A stretch of DNA of 64,000 bases from Pseudooceanicola nitratireducens (GTDB lineage Bacteria > Pseudomonadota > Alphaproteobacteria > Rhodobacterales > Rhodobacteraceae): the NCBI RefSeq assembly GCF_900109195.1, contig NZ_FNZG01000002.1, forward strand, positions 442,191 through 506,190, in the 5' to 3' direction. Within the stretch, counting starts at the first letter, position 1. Each line of letters begins with the position of its first letter. The notes below the pieces were generated by a model. The model was not told where the DNA came from and did no database searches. It worked only from the letters and a program-made list of their open reading frames with translations. A program made the translations under genes and the position numbers. This document shows, piece by piece, positions 1-9,170 of the stretch.

Positions 1-1498
1 GGTGATCGCGCACCTCGTCAAGCGAGGGGGCTTCCGCCCCTTCGGCCAGGACGGCAACCAGGATCGGGCGTTCATCCCATCTGGGATGTTTGACGCCAAT
101 CGCGGCGGCCTGGGCAATGGCGGGATGCGCCATGGCCATGTTTTCCAGGTCGATGGACGAAATCCATTCGCCGCCCGATTTGATCAGGTCCTTGGCGCGG
201 TCCTGGATGGTCATGAAGCCATCGGTGTCGATCGAGGCCACGTCGCCGGTGCCAAACCAGCCCTCGGCGTCCAGCGCCTTGGCGGTGGCTTCCTCGTTGC
301 GGAAATAGCCCGAGACGATGGTGTTGCCGCGCACGAACAATTCGCCCACGGCCTTGCCGTCATGGGGCTGGCGGTTGCCGTCCTCGTCAACGATCTTCAG
401 TTCCACACCAAAGCAGCGGCGGCCCTGTTTCGACTTGTAGTCGATGCGGGTGTCGAAGGGTTCGTCGTCCATCCACTTGGGCATGATGCCATGGGTGCCA
501 ACGGGGGACATTTCGGTCATGCCCCAGGCGTGGCCCACGCAGACGTCCATCTTTTCAAATGCTTCGATCATGGAGCGCGGCGCGGCGGATCCGCCGATGA
601 CGACGTCTCCGAAGCCCTCGGGCTTGCGGCCCTGCTTCTTGATCTCGCCCAGAAGGCCCTGCCAGATGGTCGGAACGCCCCAGGCCGAGAAGACCTTTTC
701 CTGGTCCATCAGCTTGAAAAGGCTGGGGCCGTCCATCGCCGGCCCGGGCATCACCATGTTCATGCCGACCAGCAGCGAGGCATAGGGCAGGCCCCAGGCG
801 TTGACGTGGAACAGCGGCACGACCGGCAGGACAGACCGGCCTTCGCCGAAAGTCGTGGACTGCATCACCGCCATCATCATCGCATGCAGCGTGGTCGAGC
901 GGTGCGTGTACAGAGCACCCTTGGGATTGCCGGTGGTGCCCGAGGTGTAGCAAAGCCCGCAGGCGGTATCTTCCGCGAACTGGGGCCATTCGATCTCGGT
1001 CGGCTGGCCTTCCAGCAGCTCTTCGTAGCAGAGCGCGCCGAAGGAATTGTCGGGCATATGCGCCCGGTCGGTCATGATGACGTAAGCCAGGTCTTTCGGC
1101 AGGTGATCCTTCACCGCCTCGATGATCGGAACAAAGCTGGTGTCGAGGAACAGGACCTTATCCTCGGCATGGTTCACGATATAGATGAACTGTTCGGCCG
1201 ACAGGCGCGGGTTGATCGTGTGGCAGACGGCCCCGATCCCCGAAATGGCGTAGTACAGCTCCATGTGGCGGTAGCCGTTCCAGGCCAGCGTCGCGACCCG
1301 GTCGCCCAGTTCCACGCCCAGTTTCGATTGCAGGGCATGGGCCAGCTGCACCGTGCGGTCGCGAAATTCGACATAGGTTTCGCGGTGAATGTCACCCTCG
1401 GTTCGGACCGAGACGATTTCGGCACGCGGATAAGCGCCCGCGCCGAATTCCAATATTTCCGACACCAGCAAAGGCTGGTGCATCATCATGCCTTTCAT
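1..1498 (-). CDS. Acyl-CoA synthetase (AMP-forming), DmdB/medium-long-chain type, 3' end cut by window
   Basis: Activates a carboxylic acid to its acyl-CoA with ATP in the cytoplasm. About 499 codons are visible. The start at 1498 gives [19 protein letters not shown] and is preceded by GGGAGGAA at a good distance. The ATP/AMP signature [11 protein letters not shown] lies near residue 185, followed by WGMTEMSP (adenylation loop), the FGTGDV-like [11 protein letters not shown], and the hinge [13 protein letters not shown]. The C-terminal lid with the catalytic lysine lies outside the window. The protein looks like the DmdB/long-chain fatty acid ligase group of roseobacters; the actual substrate cannot be read. 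It is transcribed divergently from the quinone oxidoreductase at 1741, and the shared gap carries two IclR-like palindromes. Confidence 0.9.
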   Translation of the reverse strand, partial: MKGMMMHQPLLVSEILEFGAGAYPRAEIVSVRTEGDIHRETYVEFRDRTVQLAHALQSKLGVELGDRVATLAWNGYRHMELYYAISGIGAVCHTINPRLSAEQFIYIVNHAEDKVLFLDTSFVPIIEAVKDHLPKDLAYVIMTDRAHMPDNSFGALCYEELLEGQPTEIEWPQFAEDTACGLCYTSGTTGNPKGALYTHRSTTLHAMMMAVMQSTTFGEGRSVLPVVPLFHVNAWGLPYASLLVGMNMVMPGPAMDGPSLFKLMDQEKVFSAWGVPTIWQGLLGEIKKQGRKPEGFGDVVIGGSAAPRSMIEAFEKMDVCVGHAWGMTEMSPVGTHGIMPKWMDDEPFDTRIDYKSKQGRRCFGVELKIVDEDGNRQPHDGKAVGELFVRGNTIVSGYFRNEEATAKALDAEGWFGTGDVASIDTDGFMTIQDRAKDLIKSGGEWISSIDLENMAMAHPAIAQAAAIGVKHPRWDERPILVAVLAEGAEAPSLDEVRDH

Positions 1499-1582
1499 GG
1501 CAATTCCTCCCGTTTTATGGCACGAACTTAACGAGCAAGCCGCGTTGGTGGAAGGAAATTCCGCGAGAGAAACGTTGCGTCC

Positions 1583-1619
1583 TTCCGTCCTGCGGAATGC
1601 CATTTTTCGCATCGCGGAA
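1583..1619. promoter_or_regulatory. Paired palindromes TTCCG-N5-CGGAA, putative IclR operator (site A)
   Basis: Two 15-bp inverted repeats lie in the divergent gap between the acyl-CoA ligase (start 1498) and the quinone oxidoreductase (start 1741). TTCCGTCCTGCGGAA is at 1583-1597 and TTTCGCATCGCGGAA at 1605-1619, offset by 22 bp, about two helical turns. The same motif occurs in the other regulatory gaps of this cluster (3635, 6224, 7861), next to an IclR gene. IclR-family regulators commonly bind as paired dimers to such elements. Assignment to the local IclR is inference. Confidence 0.6.
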
Positions 1620-1740
1620 CGCCGCCGGGGCAGGGGCGAAAAATCTGTGAAACCAGCTTGAATTCAATGGTATAGCGCCGAGAGCTTGGTACAAGAAAAG
1701 CAAGGCTGCGCCATGTCGGCACAGCATCAGGGAGGTTGAG

Positions 1741-2706
1741 ATGAAAGCAATTGTCTGTGAGGAATTCGGACCGCTGGAGGAGCTGCAGTTCAAGGAGGTC
1801 GCGGACCCCACGCCGGGCAAGGGCCAGGTGCTGATCCGCACCCAGGCGGCCGGGGTAAACTACCCCGACGGGCTGACCGTCCAGGGCCTGTACCAGGTGA
1901 AACCGGAGCGTCCCTTTACACCGGGCAGCGAAGTCGCGGGCGAGATCGTGGCCCTGGGCGAAGGCGTCAACCGGTTCAGCGTTGGTGACCGGGTCGTGAC
2001 CTATTGCTCGGGCGGGTATGCCGAACTGGCCGTGGCGAGCGAGGCGACCTGCTTTGCCCTGCCCGAGGGCATGGACGCGGCGGATGCCTGCGCGATGATC
2101 ATCGCCTGGGGGACCTCTCATCACGCGCTGAAGCAGCGGGCCAACATCCAGCCGGGCGAGACGCTGGTCGTTTTCGGTGCGGCGGGGGCAACGGGCACGG
2201 CGGCTATCCAGATCGGCAAGGTCATGGGCGCAACCGTCATCGCGGTCTGTTCCTCGGACGCGAAGAAGCAGATCGCGAAAGAGCAGGGGGCGGATCACGT
2301 CATCGGCTATGACAACCTCAAGGACGAGGTGAAGGCCCTGACCGGCGGCAAGGGCGCGGATGTGGTTTACGATTCCGTGGGCGGCGATGCCTTCAAGGCG
2401 GCATCGCGTTTCATGGCCCCGGACGGGCGGCTGCTGATCATCGGTTTCGCCAGCGGTGAGATCCCGCAGCTGCCGGTGAACCTGACGCTGGTGAAGGAAT
2501 ATTCGGTCGTGGGCGTTTTCTGGGGCAACTGGACCCGGCGCGATCCGGCCGCCTACCTGGCGAACATGAAGGAACTGTTCGGCTGGTACACCGACGGCAA
2601 GATCAAGCCGCTGATCGAGGGACGCTATCCGCTGGCGGATGCGGCGAAGGTGCTGGACCGGGTGATGAACCGCGGTGCGGTTGGCAAGATCGCCCTGGTG
2701 CCCTGA
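1741..2706 (+). CDS. NADPH:quinone oxidoreductase family protein (zinc-independent MDR)
   Basis: A 321-residue medium-chain reductase that would reduce a quinone or an activated enone/enoyl substrate with NADPH. The N-terminal GroES-like part contains GVNYPDGLTVQG, with none of the catalytic or structural zinc cysteines of alcohol dehydrogenases. The Rossmann part has the nucleotide loop VFGAAGATGTAAIQIGK near residue 145, then VYDSVGGD, and the typical C-terminus RGAVGKIALV. The start is supported by GGGAGG a few bases upstream. It is divergent from the acyl-CoA ligase and faces the paired palindromes at 1583-1619. In this context it may reduce an unsaturated acyl-CoA rather than a quinone; that is inference. 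Confidence 0.88.
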   Translation: MKAIVCEEFGPLEELQFKEVADPTPGKGQVLIRTQAAGVNYPDGLTVQGLYQVKPERPFTPGSEVAGEIVALGEGVNRFSVGDRVVTYCSGGYAELAVASEATCFALPEGMDAADACAMIIAWGTSHHALKQRANIQPGETLVVFGAAGATGTAAIQIGKVMGATVIAVCSSDAKKQIAKEQGADHVIGYDNLKDEVKALTGGKGADVVYDSVGGDAFKAASRFMAPDGRLLIIGFASGEIPQLPVNLTLVKEYSVVGVFWGNWTRRDPAAYLANMKELFGWYTDGKIKPLIEGRYPLADAAKVLDRVMNRGAVGKIALVP

Positions 2707-2784
2707 TCTGAGATTTCGCGGGGGCGCTTGTCGCGCCCTCGCGTGCGCGCCTCGCCTGTCGGGGCGGCGCGAACCGGTCGGGCG

Positions 2785-3609
2785 TCAATAGCCGACGCGG
2801 TTCACCATATGCACCAGTTCCACAAGCTGCGGACCAAGGTCGTCTTCCAGCCGTTCCTTGGGCAGGGCAAAGCTGTAGCCGCCCAGGTTGAAGGCCAGCA
2901 TCGGCGTGTCGGGCTGCTGGCTGCGATAGGGCACGGCCACCGCGTTCACATCGCGCTGCCAGCCGCCAACCATGGTGTAGAAGCCCTTTTTCAGGACCTG
3001 TTCACGGGCATCGTCCAGACCGTCGAGGATTTCGTTCAACTTGTCGGGGTCATAGCGGGTGCGGATGCGGTCGATGATTTCGCTGCGCTCGGCCTCATCC
3101 GTGCCGGCGATATAGGCCTGACCGATCGCCGAGCGGGCCAGCGAGATCCGCGAACCAACCGAAAGCTGGAGGGAGATCACGCCCTTGGACCGGGCCGCCG
3201 CGAGGTAGGTCAACGACATGTCGTCGCGGCCGCCCAGGGCAACCAGCACGCCGTCGCCGGCCTTGTCGGCCAGTTCCTGCATGTAGACCTGCGCGGTTTC
3301 GCGGACCTGCATGCCGGCCAGGCAGGCATAGCCAAGCGACAGAACGGGCACACCCATACGGTAGCGTCCGGTGCCGTCGTCATAGACCAGGTAGCCGGAT
3401 TTCAGCAGGGTGAAGGTCAGGCGGGAGACCGTGGAATTGGGCAGGCCGGTGCGGTCGGCCAGCTCGGAATTGCCCAGGCCGGCCTTGTCGGATGGTCGGA
3501 AGGCCCGCAGGATTTCAAGCCCCCGATGCAGGGCGGTTACGAATTGGCGATCGCTGTCGGGCTTGTCTGCCACGTCGACCGCATTGTCCGTCGTTCTCTT
3601 GCGCACCAT
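2785..3609 (-). CDS. IclR-family transcriptional regulator
   Basis: A 274-residue regulator. An N-terminal winged helix (FVTALHRGLEILRAF through LPNSTVSRLTFTLLKSGYL, residues about 22-75) is followed by the IclR ligand-binding domain (from about residue 95), which contains GQAYIAG and AVAVPYRS, conserved in the family. The start ATG has GGAG six bases upstream. It is the last gene of a minus-strand run SDR - acyl-CoA ligase - iclR, with 67 bases separating it from the ligase. That gap contains its own palindromic site (3635), so it is probably autoregulated and also made from an internal promoter. It is the obvious candidate to bind the palindromes found across the cluster; the ligand is unknown, probably an acyl or aromatic acid. 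Confidence 0.93.
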   Translation of the reverse strand: MVRKRTTDNAVDVADKPDSDRQFVTALHRGLEILRAFRPSDKAGLGNSELADRTGLPNSTVSRLTFTLLKSGYLVYDDGTGRYRMGVPVLSLGYACLAGMQVRETAQVYMQELADKAGDGVLVALGGRDDMSLTYLAAARSKGVISLQLSVGSRISLARSAIGQAYIAGTDEAERSEIIDRIRTRYDPDKLNEILDGLDDAREQVLKKGFYTMVGGWQRDVNAVAVPYRSQQPDTPMLAFNLGGYSFALPKERLEDDLGPQLVELVHMVNRVGY

Positions 3610-3634
3610 AAATCTCCGCCTTCGAAACTTACAC

Positions 3635-3668
3635 TTCCGCTATGCGAAATTTGTTCCGCAGTGCCAAC
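3635..3668. promoter_or_regulatory. Putative IclR operator pair (site B) in front of iclR
   Basis: TTCCGCTATGCGAAA at 3635-3649 has nine of ten arm bases of TTCCG-N5-CGGAA. A weaker copy, TTCCGCAGTGCCAAC, starts 19 bp later at 3654. Its reverse complement, TTTCGCATAGCGGAA, differs by only one base from the second copy at site A (1605). It lies between the ligase stop (3677) and the IclR start (3609), which suggests autoregulation. Confidence 0.55.
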
Positions 3669-3676
3669 CCCTACGT

Positions 3677-5377
3677 TCAGGTAAGTTGCGCTGCGTGATC
3701 TTTTTCCCGCTCTGCCAGTTCCTTCCACATTACCTTGCCCGAACCCGATTTCGGAAGCGTGTCCACGAAGACCACGCTGCGAGGGCATTTGTAGGCCGCC
3801 ATCGTGTCATGGCACCAGGCGATCACATCGGCCTCGGTCGGGGTCGCGCCCGCGCGGGGCACCACGTAGGCCTTGACCGTTTCGCCGCGGCGCGGATCGG
3901 GGGCCCCGATCACGCAGGCCTCGACGATATCGGGGTGGCGGTGCATCAGCGCTTCGACCTCGGCCGGCCAGACCTTGAAACCGCTGGCGTTGATCATCCG
4001 CTTCACCCGGTCGGTCATGAAGAAATACCCGCCGTCGTCATAATAGCCGATATCGCCGGTGCGGAAGAACCGCTTGCCTTCGATCTCGATAAAGACGGCG
4101 TCGGTGGCGTCCTGGTTGCGCCAGTAGCCGTCGAAGATCTGCGGCCCGTGGGTCACGATTTCACCGGCTTCGTTCGGGCCCAGTTCGGCCCCGGTTTCCA
4201 GGTCGAGGATCCGGCAGTCCACGTCGAAGATCGGAATGCCGAGGCATTGCATCTTGGGCGCATCCGGCGGGTTGATATGGGTCGCGGCCATGGCTTCGGA
4301 CAGGCCGTAGCCTTCGATAAACTCAAGCCCGGTGACCTGTTTCAGCTTGTCGGCCACGGCTTCGGGCATGGCGGCCCCGCCGCCGCCCATGGAGGTCAGC
4401 GAGGACAGGTCGTAGCTGGCGAAATTGGGCGCGTTCAGGATGTCGATCACCATGGTGGTGATGGACCGGAACATGGTCACCCTGTGGCGTTCGATCAGGC
4501 GGGCGGCGGTGTCGCGGTCCCATCTGGTCATCAGCACGATGCTGGTGCCCGCGGCCAGCGGCGCGTTCATCGAATTCTGCATGCCGGTGACATGGAAGAA
4601 GGGCAGCACCGCCAGAAGGGTTTCGTCCTCGGTGAAGGTGCTCCAGTGGATATAGGCCTGGATCGTCGCCTGGACCGAGCGGTGGCGATGCGTGCAGCCC
4701 TTGGGATTGCCCGTGGTGCCGGACGAATAGGGAATCACCGCCAGGTCGTCGGACCCGGCCAGATGCGGCCCGGGCGCGGGGGCCTCGGTCAGGGCGTCGC
4801 GCCAGCGGGTCACGCCCGCGCCACCGACGCCCGCGCCACCGACGCCCGCGCCACCAACGTCGGTGTCCGACAGGGTGGCCAGGGCCTCGGGCAGGCGGAT
4901 GTCGCTGCCGGGGTCGGCCATGTCGGCATAGGCCCCGGCCAGGATGTGATCCAGGTGGCCCGATCCGATCAGCGGCTGGATATGGTCGACCAGTTCCGAT
5001 CCCGTGATGGCGACGCGGGCGTCGGTATCGGTCGCCAGATGCTCAAGCTCGGCCTCGCGGTTCATCGGGTTCACGGGGATCACGGCGGCATCGGCGCGCA
5101 GGATGGCGTAATAGCCGATGATCCACTGCGGAGAGTTCTGCAGATACAGCAGGACCCGGTCGCCGCGTGTCACGCCGCGGGACTGAAGCCAACCCGCGAC
5201 GCGTTCGACCTGATCCAGAAGCTGGCCATAGGTGATCTGCGCCCCGTAGTAGTGCAGCGCCACCTTGTCAGGCAGGCGCGTGGCGGTGTCGATCAGGTTC
5301 TGAGCCACGGATTGCGCCGGCACCTCAAGGTGATGGGGCAATCCATGGGGCCAGTTCTGGTAGTGCAGGGTCGTCAT
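3677..5377 (-). CDS. Acyl-CoA synthetase (AMP-forming), 566 aa
   Basis: An ANL-superfamily ligase forming an acyl-CoA from acid, ATP and CoA. The signature [16 protein letters not shown] is near residue 215, with YGLSEAMA as the adenylation loop, FFRTGDIGYYDDGG, and the hinge DRVKRMINASGFKVWP. The terminal domain carries the catalytic lysine in LPKSGSGKVMWKEL. It starts 7 bases after the SDR stop (5385), so translation is probably coupled, and iclR follows. A low-complexity stretch of three VGGAG units (residues about 173-188) sits between the N-terminal half and the ATP signature; it is encoded by a perfect in-frame 15-bp tandem repeat and is not a family feature. Substrate unknown. Confidence 0.9.
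   Translation of the reverse strand: MTTLHYQNWPHGLPHHLEVPAQSVAQNLIDTATRLPDKVALHYYGAQITYGQLLDQVERVAGWLQSRGVTRGDRVLLYLQNSPQWIIGYYAILRADAAVIPVNPMNREAELEHLATDTDARVAITGSELVDHIQPLIGSGHLDHILAGAYADMADPGSDIRLPEALATLSDTDVGGAGVGGAGVGGAGVTRWRDALTEAPAPGPHLAGSDDLAVIPYSSGTTGNPKGCTHRHRSVQATIQAYIHWSTFTEDETLLAVLPFFHVTGMQNSMNAPLAAGTSIVLMTRWDRDTAARLIERHRVTMFRSITTMVIDILNAPNFASYDLSSLTSMGGGGAAMPEAVADKLKQVTGLEFIEGYGLSEAMAATHINPPDAPKMQCLGIPIFDVDCRILDLETGAELGPNEAGEIVTHGPQIFDGYWRNQDATDAVFIEIEGKRFFRTGDIGYYDDGGYFFMTDRVKRMINASGFKVWPAEVEALMHRHPDIVEACVIGAPDPRRGETVKAYVVPRAGATPTEADVIAWCHDTMAAYKCPRSVVFVDTLPKSGSGKVMWKELAEREKDHAAQLT
4812..4856. repeat. In-frame 15-bp tandem repeat, three units
   Basis: The unit ACGCCCGCGCCACCG occurs at 4812-4826, 4827-4841 and, with a change in the last base, at 4842-4856. 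On the minus strand it encodes VGGAG repeated inside the acyl-CoA ligase. Because the unit is a multiple of three, copy-number change would alter loop length without a frameshift. Confidence 0.9.
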
Positions 5378-5384
5378 TCGGAGG

Positions 5385-6155
5385 TCAGACTTTCATTCCG
5401 GGTAGGTTCAGAGAGGCGGTGTTGCCGCCGTCGACGGGCAGCGCCTGCCCGGTGATATAAGAGGCGTCGTCGGAGGCGAGGAAGCAGATCGCCGCGGCAA
5501 TCTCCTCGGGGCGGCCATAGCGGCGCAATTCGCAGCGAGAGCCAAGCTTCTCTTCCTTGCCCTTGTCGCGGGCGATGTCGAAGATCGGCTTGGTCATGCC
5601 TGTCTCGATCAGGCCGGGACAGACCGCGTTGACGCGGACGTTGAAACCGCCCAGGTCACAGGCCGCCGTCTGGGTCAGGTTGATGACTCCGGCCTTCGAC
5701 GCGGAATAGGCGTTGCCGCCCGCGCCCGACCGGATGCCGGCAACGGACGCGGTGTTGACGATGGCGCCGCTGCCCTGGTCGCACATGACCCGGCCCGCGT
5801 GCTTGATGAAGTTCGCCACGCCGATCAGGTTCACGCCCAGCACCTTGGGCCAGACCGCCATGTCGTTATCCATGATCGCCTCTTTGGTGCAGGCGATCCC
5901 GGCGTTGTTGGCGACCGCATCGATGCGGCCCCACTTGTCCATGACCGCCTTGACCACGCCTTCGACCTGCGTCTCGTCCGAGACATCGCAGGTCAGGATC
6001 ATGTGATCGCCCTCGGGCAGGCTGCCCTGCAACCCGTCCTCGTTCACGTCAACAAGGCAGACACGTGCCCCTTCTGATGCAAACCGGTTGGCGGTGGCAC
6101 GTCCGATGCCACTGCCGGCCCCGGTCACGATAGCGACCTTGCCTTCAAATCTCAC
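5385..6155 (-). CDS. SDR family NAD(P)-dependent oxidoreductase
   Basis: A classical short-chain dehydrogenase, about 256 residues, oxidising or reducing a hydroxyl/keto group, possibly the 3-hydroxyacyl-CoA step. The cofactor motif TGAGSGIG is near residue 12, with NNAG near 84, catalytic Ser in NTASVAG and YSASK near 155. After TGAGSGIGRATA the sequence CLVDVN, with an acidic residue at the end of beta-2, favours NAD. I prefer the GTG at 6155 because GGGAGGA sits 7 bases before it; an ATG five codons upstream at 6170 overlaps that Shine-Dalgarno. It is the first gene of the SDR - ligase - iclR operon, with palindromic site C upstream. Confidence 0.9.
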   Translation of the reverse strand: MRFEGKVAIVTGAGSGIGRATANRFASEGARVCLVDVNEDGLQGSLPEGDHMILTCDVSDETQVEGVVKAVMDKWGRIDAVANNAGIACTKEAIMDNDMAVWPKVLGVNLIGVANFIKHAGRVMCDQGSGAIVNTASVAGIRSGAGGNAYSASKAGVINLTQTAACDLGGFNVRVNAVCPGLIETGMTKPIFDIARDKGKEEKLGSRCELRRYGRPEEIAAAICFLASDDASYITGQALPVDGGNTASLNLPGMKV

Positions 6156-6223
6156 TATATGTCCTCCCATTTCCGGAAACGATTACACAGGCGGGCGCGG
6201 CAAGCAACTTCTTTGGAATACGT

Positions 6224-6238
6224 TTCCGCAATGCGGAC
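6224..6238. promoter_or_regulatory. Putative IclR operator (site C)
   Basis: TTCCGCAATGCGGAC matches TTCCG-N5-CGGAA at nine of ten arm positions. It overlaps the last base of the stop codon of the upstream ligase (stop at 6238-6240) and lies about 70 bp before the SDR start, so it would control the SDR - ligase - iclR operon. No clear second copy was found, although a TTTCCGGAAA palindrome is present at 6172-6181. Confidence 0.5.
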
Positions 6239-7794
6239 TATGCGTCCTGCTTGGCCCAGTAGGGTTCGCGCAGCTCCCGCTTGAGGATCTTGCCGATCTC
6301 GGACCGGGGCAGCTCGTCCCGGACCTCTACGGCCGACAGGCGCTGCGTCTTGCCCAGCTGGTCGTTGGTCCACTGGCGGATCGCCTCGGGGTCGGCATCC
6401 TTGCGGTTCACGACCACCAGGCCCAGGGGCGTTTCACCCCAGTCGCGCGACGGGATGGCGATCACGGCCACGTCAGAGACGTCGGGGTGCTTGCGCAGCA
6501 CGGCCTCCAGATCGGCGGCATAGATGTTGAACCCGCCCGAGATGATCATGTCCTTCTTGCGGTCCAGCAGGTGCAGGAAGCCGTCATCGTCGAACCGCCC
6601 CATGTCCCCGGTGCGCACGAAGTGGTCGCCATCGGCCGACACCCAGGTCGCTTCGCGGGTCTTCTCGGGGTTGTTGTGATAGCCCGGCATCATCGAGCCC
6701 GAGCGGCCGACGACCTCGCCAAAGCTGCCGGCGGGCAGTTCATTGCCGTCCTCGTCAATGACGCGCATGTCGGCGCCGGGCTGGGGTTTGCCGACGGTGT
6801 CCCACTTGTCGGGATAGGCGGCGCAATCCAGCACGGTGGCCGGTCCGCCTTCGGTCATGCCATAGAATTCCATGACGTTGCCGGGCCAGCGCTTCATGAC
6901 CTGTTCGATCACGATGCCGGGCAGCGGGGCCGAGGTCGACATCTTGTTCTGATAGGAGGACAGGTCGAATTCGTCGAAGCGCGGTTCGTCCATCAGGCGG
7001 GTGTATTGCACGGGCACCAGCATGGCATGGGTCGCGCGGTGCTTTTCGCTGAGTTCAAGGAACTTGACCGTGTTGAAGCGCGACATGCTGACGATGGTCG
7101 CGCCGCGCACCAGGCCCGCGATGGCGGCCACCAGGGTGGTGTTGGAATACAGCGGGGTTGAGATCATCAGCACGCCGTCTTCTTCCAGGCCATACGACGC
7201 CGTCCGCGAAAACTGGCGCGCGCGGAAGCGGTGGTCATGCACGATCCCCTTGGGCGACCCGGTGGTGCCGCTGGAATAGATCATGTCGAACAGGTCGTCC
7301 TGCTGGATCTCGACAGGGTCGATCGCGGGGGCGTCGCCGATCCAGGCCTCGATCTCGGCCAGGTCGACAATCGTCTCGGCCCCCAGTTTCTCGGCGGTTT
7401 CGCGGAACTTCTCGTTGGTGAACAGCAGGGTCGCGCCACAGTCGGCCCGTTCCTTGATCAACGCAGGCTCGGTGGCCGAGAAGGGCAGGGGCACCATGCA
7501 GGCCCCGGCGTAGACGACGCCGGCATACATCGCGACATTGTTGGCCGAGTTTTCGGCCAGCGAGGCAACCATGGATCCGCGACCGATTCCCATGGATTGA
7601 AGCTTGCCGGCGATCCGCGCGACCAGGTTGCCGAAGTCGGCCCAGGTCAGGGTGCCGGTCTCGTCGATGACGCAGGGCTTGTCCCCGAAACGCTTGGCAT
7701 TTTCGATCATGCGCGGGCCGAACGCCACCAGCTCTTCGCCTTCGATAACCTTGGGGGTAAGGCGGTCTACACCGGTCAGCTCTGCCTTGCTCAT
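6238..7794 (-). CDS. Acyl-CoA synthetase (AMP-forming), 518 aa
   Basis: The third AMP-forming ligase of the cluster. The ATP signature YSSGTTGSPKGIVHDH is near residue 172, with YGMTEGGPAT as the adenylation loop, HFVRTGDMGRFDDDG, the hinge DRKKDMIISGGFNIY, and the catalytic lysine in LPRSEIGKILKREL close to the C-terminus. Overall it resembles benzoate/cyclohexanecarboxylate-type or 4-coumarate-like ligases as much as fatty acid ligases, so an aromatic or alicyclic acid is possible. It is divergent from the acyl-CoA dehydrogenase at 7946; the 150-bp gap has palindromic site D. Its stop overlaps palindromic site C of the next operon. Confidence 0.9.
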   Translation of the reverse strand: MSKAELTGVDRLTPKVIEGEELVAFGPRMIENAKRFGDKPCVIDETGTLTWADFGNLVARIAGKLQSMGIGRGSMVASLAENSANNVAMYAGVVYAGACMVPLPFSATEPALIKERADCGATLLFTNEKFRETAEKLGAETIVDLAEIEAWIGDAPAIDPVEIQQDDLFDMIYSSGTTGSPKGIVHDHRFRARQFSRTASYGLEEDGVLMISTPLYSNTTLVAAIAGLVRGATIVSMSRFNTVKFLELSEKHRATHAMLVPVQYTRLMDEPRFDEFDLSSYQNKMSTSAPLPGIVIEQVMKRWPGNVMEFYGMTEGGPATVLDCAAYPDKWDTVGKPQPGADMRVIDEDGNELPAGSFGEVVGRSGSMMPGYHNNPEKTREATWVSADGDHFVRTGDMGRFDDDGFLHLLDRKKDMIISGGFNIYAADLEAVLRKHPDVSDVAVIAIPSRDWGETPLGLVVVNRKDADPEAIRQWTNDQLGKTQRLSAVEVRDELPRSEIGKILKRELREPYWAKQDA

Positions 7795-7860
7795 GATCGT
7801 CTCCTCTGTACTCGATCCGTAGTTGCGCGCATCTTACCGCTCGGAAAGTTGCGGTCAATA

Positions 7861-7895
7861 TTCCGCTTTACGGAATGTTGTTCCGCATGTTGACA
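7861..7895. promoter_or_regulatory. Putative IclR operator pair (site D)
   Basis: TTCCGCTTTACGGAA at 7861-7875 is an exact TTCCG-N5-CGGAA element. A half-conserved copy, TTCCGCATGTTGACA, follows 20 bp later at 7881-7895. It lies in the divergent promoter region between the ligase (start 7794) and the acyl-CoA dehydrogenase (start 7946), so it could control both directions. Confidence 0.6.
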
Positions 7896-7945
7896 TGCCC
7901 GTGAAAGCGGTGTCCATTACCGCCAACGTGGAGGAGGATAATTCA

Positions 7946-9166
7946 ATGTATGACCATTTTCCGATTTCGGATCGCGCCAAGAAGATGCGCGAAACGCTGC
8001 TGAAATTCATGGACGATCACGTCTACCCGGCGGAAAAGACCTATTACGAACAGGTGGCCGAGGGCGACCGCTGGCAGCCCGTTCCGATCATGGAAGAGCT
8101 GAAGGCCAAGGGGCGCGAGTCGGGCCTGTGGAACATGTTCCTGACCCATGAGGCCGGTGGCTACAAGGGCGCGGGCCTGACCCAGCTGGAATATGGTACC
8201 ATGTGCGAAATCATGGGCCGGTCCTCGATCGGGTCGGAACCCTTCAACTGTTCCGCCCCCGATACCGGCAACATGGAAACGATCTTCATGTACGGTACGG
8301 ACGATCACAAGGCCAAGTGGCTGCAGCCGCTGCTGGATGGTGAAATCCGCTCCTGCTTTGCGATGACCGAACCGGCCGTTGCCTCCTCTGACGCGACGAA
8401 CATCGAAACCCGGATCGTGCGTGAAGGCGACGAATACGTGATCAACGGCACCAAGTGGTGGTCCTCGGGCGCGATGGACCCGCGCTGCAAGATCGCGATC
8501 CTGATGGGCAAGACCGACCCGGACGCCGAGACCCACAAGCAGCAGTCGATGATCCTGGTGCCCTTCGACACCCCCGGCGTCGAGGTGATCCGCCCGCTGT
8601 CCGTGATCGGCTACGACCACGCGCCGCACGGCCATGCCGAGGTGAAATACACCAACGTGCGCGTGCCGGTGTCCAACATCCTGCTGGGCGAAGGCCGCGG
8701 TTTCGAAATCGCGCAAGGCCGCCTCGGGCCGGGCCGCATCCACCACGCCATGCGCTCGGTTGGCCAGGCGGAACGTGCGCTGCAGATGATGTGCGAACGC
8801 GGCATGGCCCGCACGGCCTTTGGCAAACGGATCGCCGACATGGGCGTGACCAAGCACTGGATCGCCGAAAGCCGGATGGAAATCGAACAGGCCCGCCTGC
8901 TGGTTCTGCACGCCGCCTATATGATGGACACCGTCGGCAACAAGGTCGCCCGCCGCGAGATCGCGATGATCAAGGTGGTCGCCGCCAACCTGTCGCAGCG
9001 CGTCATCGACCGCGCCATGCAGGTGCACGGGGCCCAGGGCGTCAGCCAGGACACCACGCTGGCCGCGTCCTTTGCCAATGCGCGGACCATGCGCCTGGTG
9101 GACGGCCCCGACGAGGTGCACCGCGAAACCATCGCCAAGCTGGAACTCAAGCAGTACCGGAACTGA
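7946..9166 (+). CDS. Acyl-CoA dehydrogenase family protein
   Basis: A FAD enzyme of 406 residues that introduces the alpha,beta double bond into an acyl-CoA and passes electrons to ETF. It starts [18 protein letters not shown] after GAGGAGG; an in-frame extension upstream to 7823 lacks a ribosome site and covers the operator, so it is rejected. FAD-binding [15 protein letters not shown] lies near residue 140, and [21 protein letters not shown] and the C-terminal [11 protein letters not shown] and [15 protein letters not shown] blocks are intact. The layout and length match the ACAD10/11-like group. It is followed after 4 bases by an SDR, forming a two-gene operon. Confidence 0.93.
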   Translation: MYDHFPISDRAKKMRETLLKFMDDHVYPAEKTYYEQVAEGDRWQPVPIMEELKAKGRESGLWNMFLTHEAGGYKGAGLTQLEYGTMCEIMGRSSIGSEPFNCSAPDTGNMETIFMYGTDDHKAKWLQPLLDGEIRSCFAMTEPAVASSDATNIETRIVREGDEYVINGTKWWSSGAMDPRCKIAILMGKTDPDAETHKQQSMILVPFDTPGVEVIRPLSVIGYDHAPHGHAEVKYTNVRVPVSNILLGEGRGFEIAQGRLGPGRIHHAMRSVGQAERALQMMCERGMARTAFGKRIADMGVTKHWIAESRMEIEQARLLVLHAAYMMDTVGNKVARREIAMIKVVAANLSQRVIDRAMQVHGAQGVSQDTTLAASFANARTMRLVDGPDEVHRETIAKLELKQYRN

Positions 9167-9170
9167 GCCA

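Noticed and set aside
2-1531. Long plus-strand open frame opposite the acyl-CoA ligase
   Set aside because: It has no start signal and reads as composition-driven antisense of a clear ligase gene; the high third-position GC makes such frames common in this genome (also at 3410-5455 and 38672-40642).
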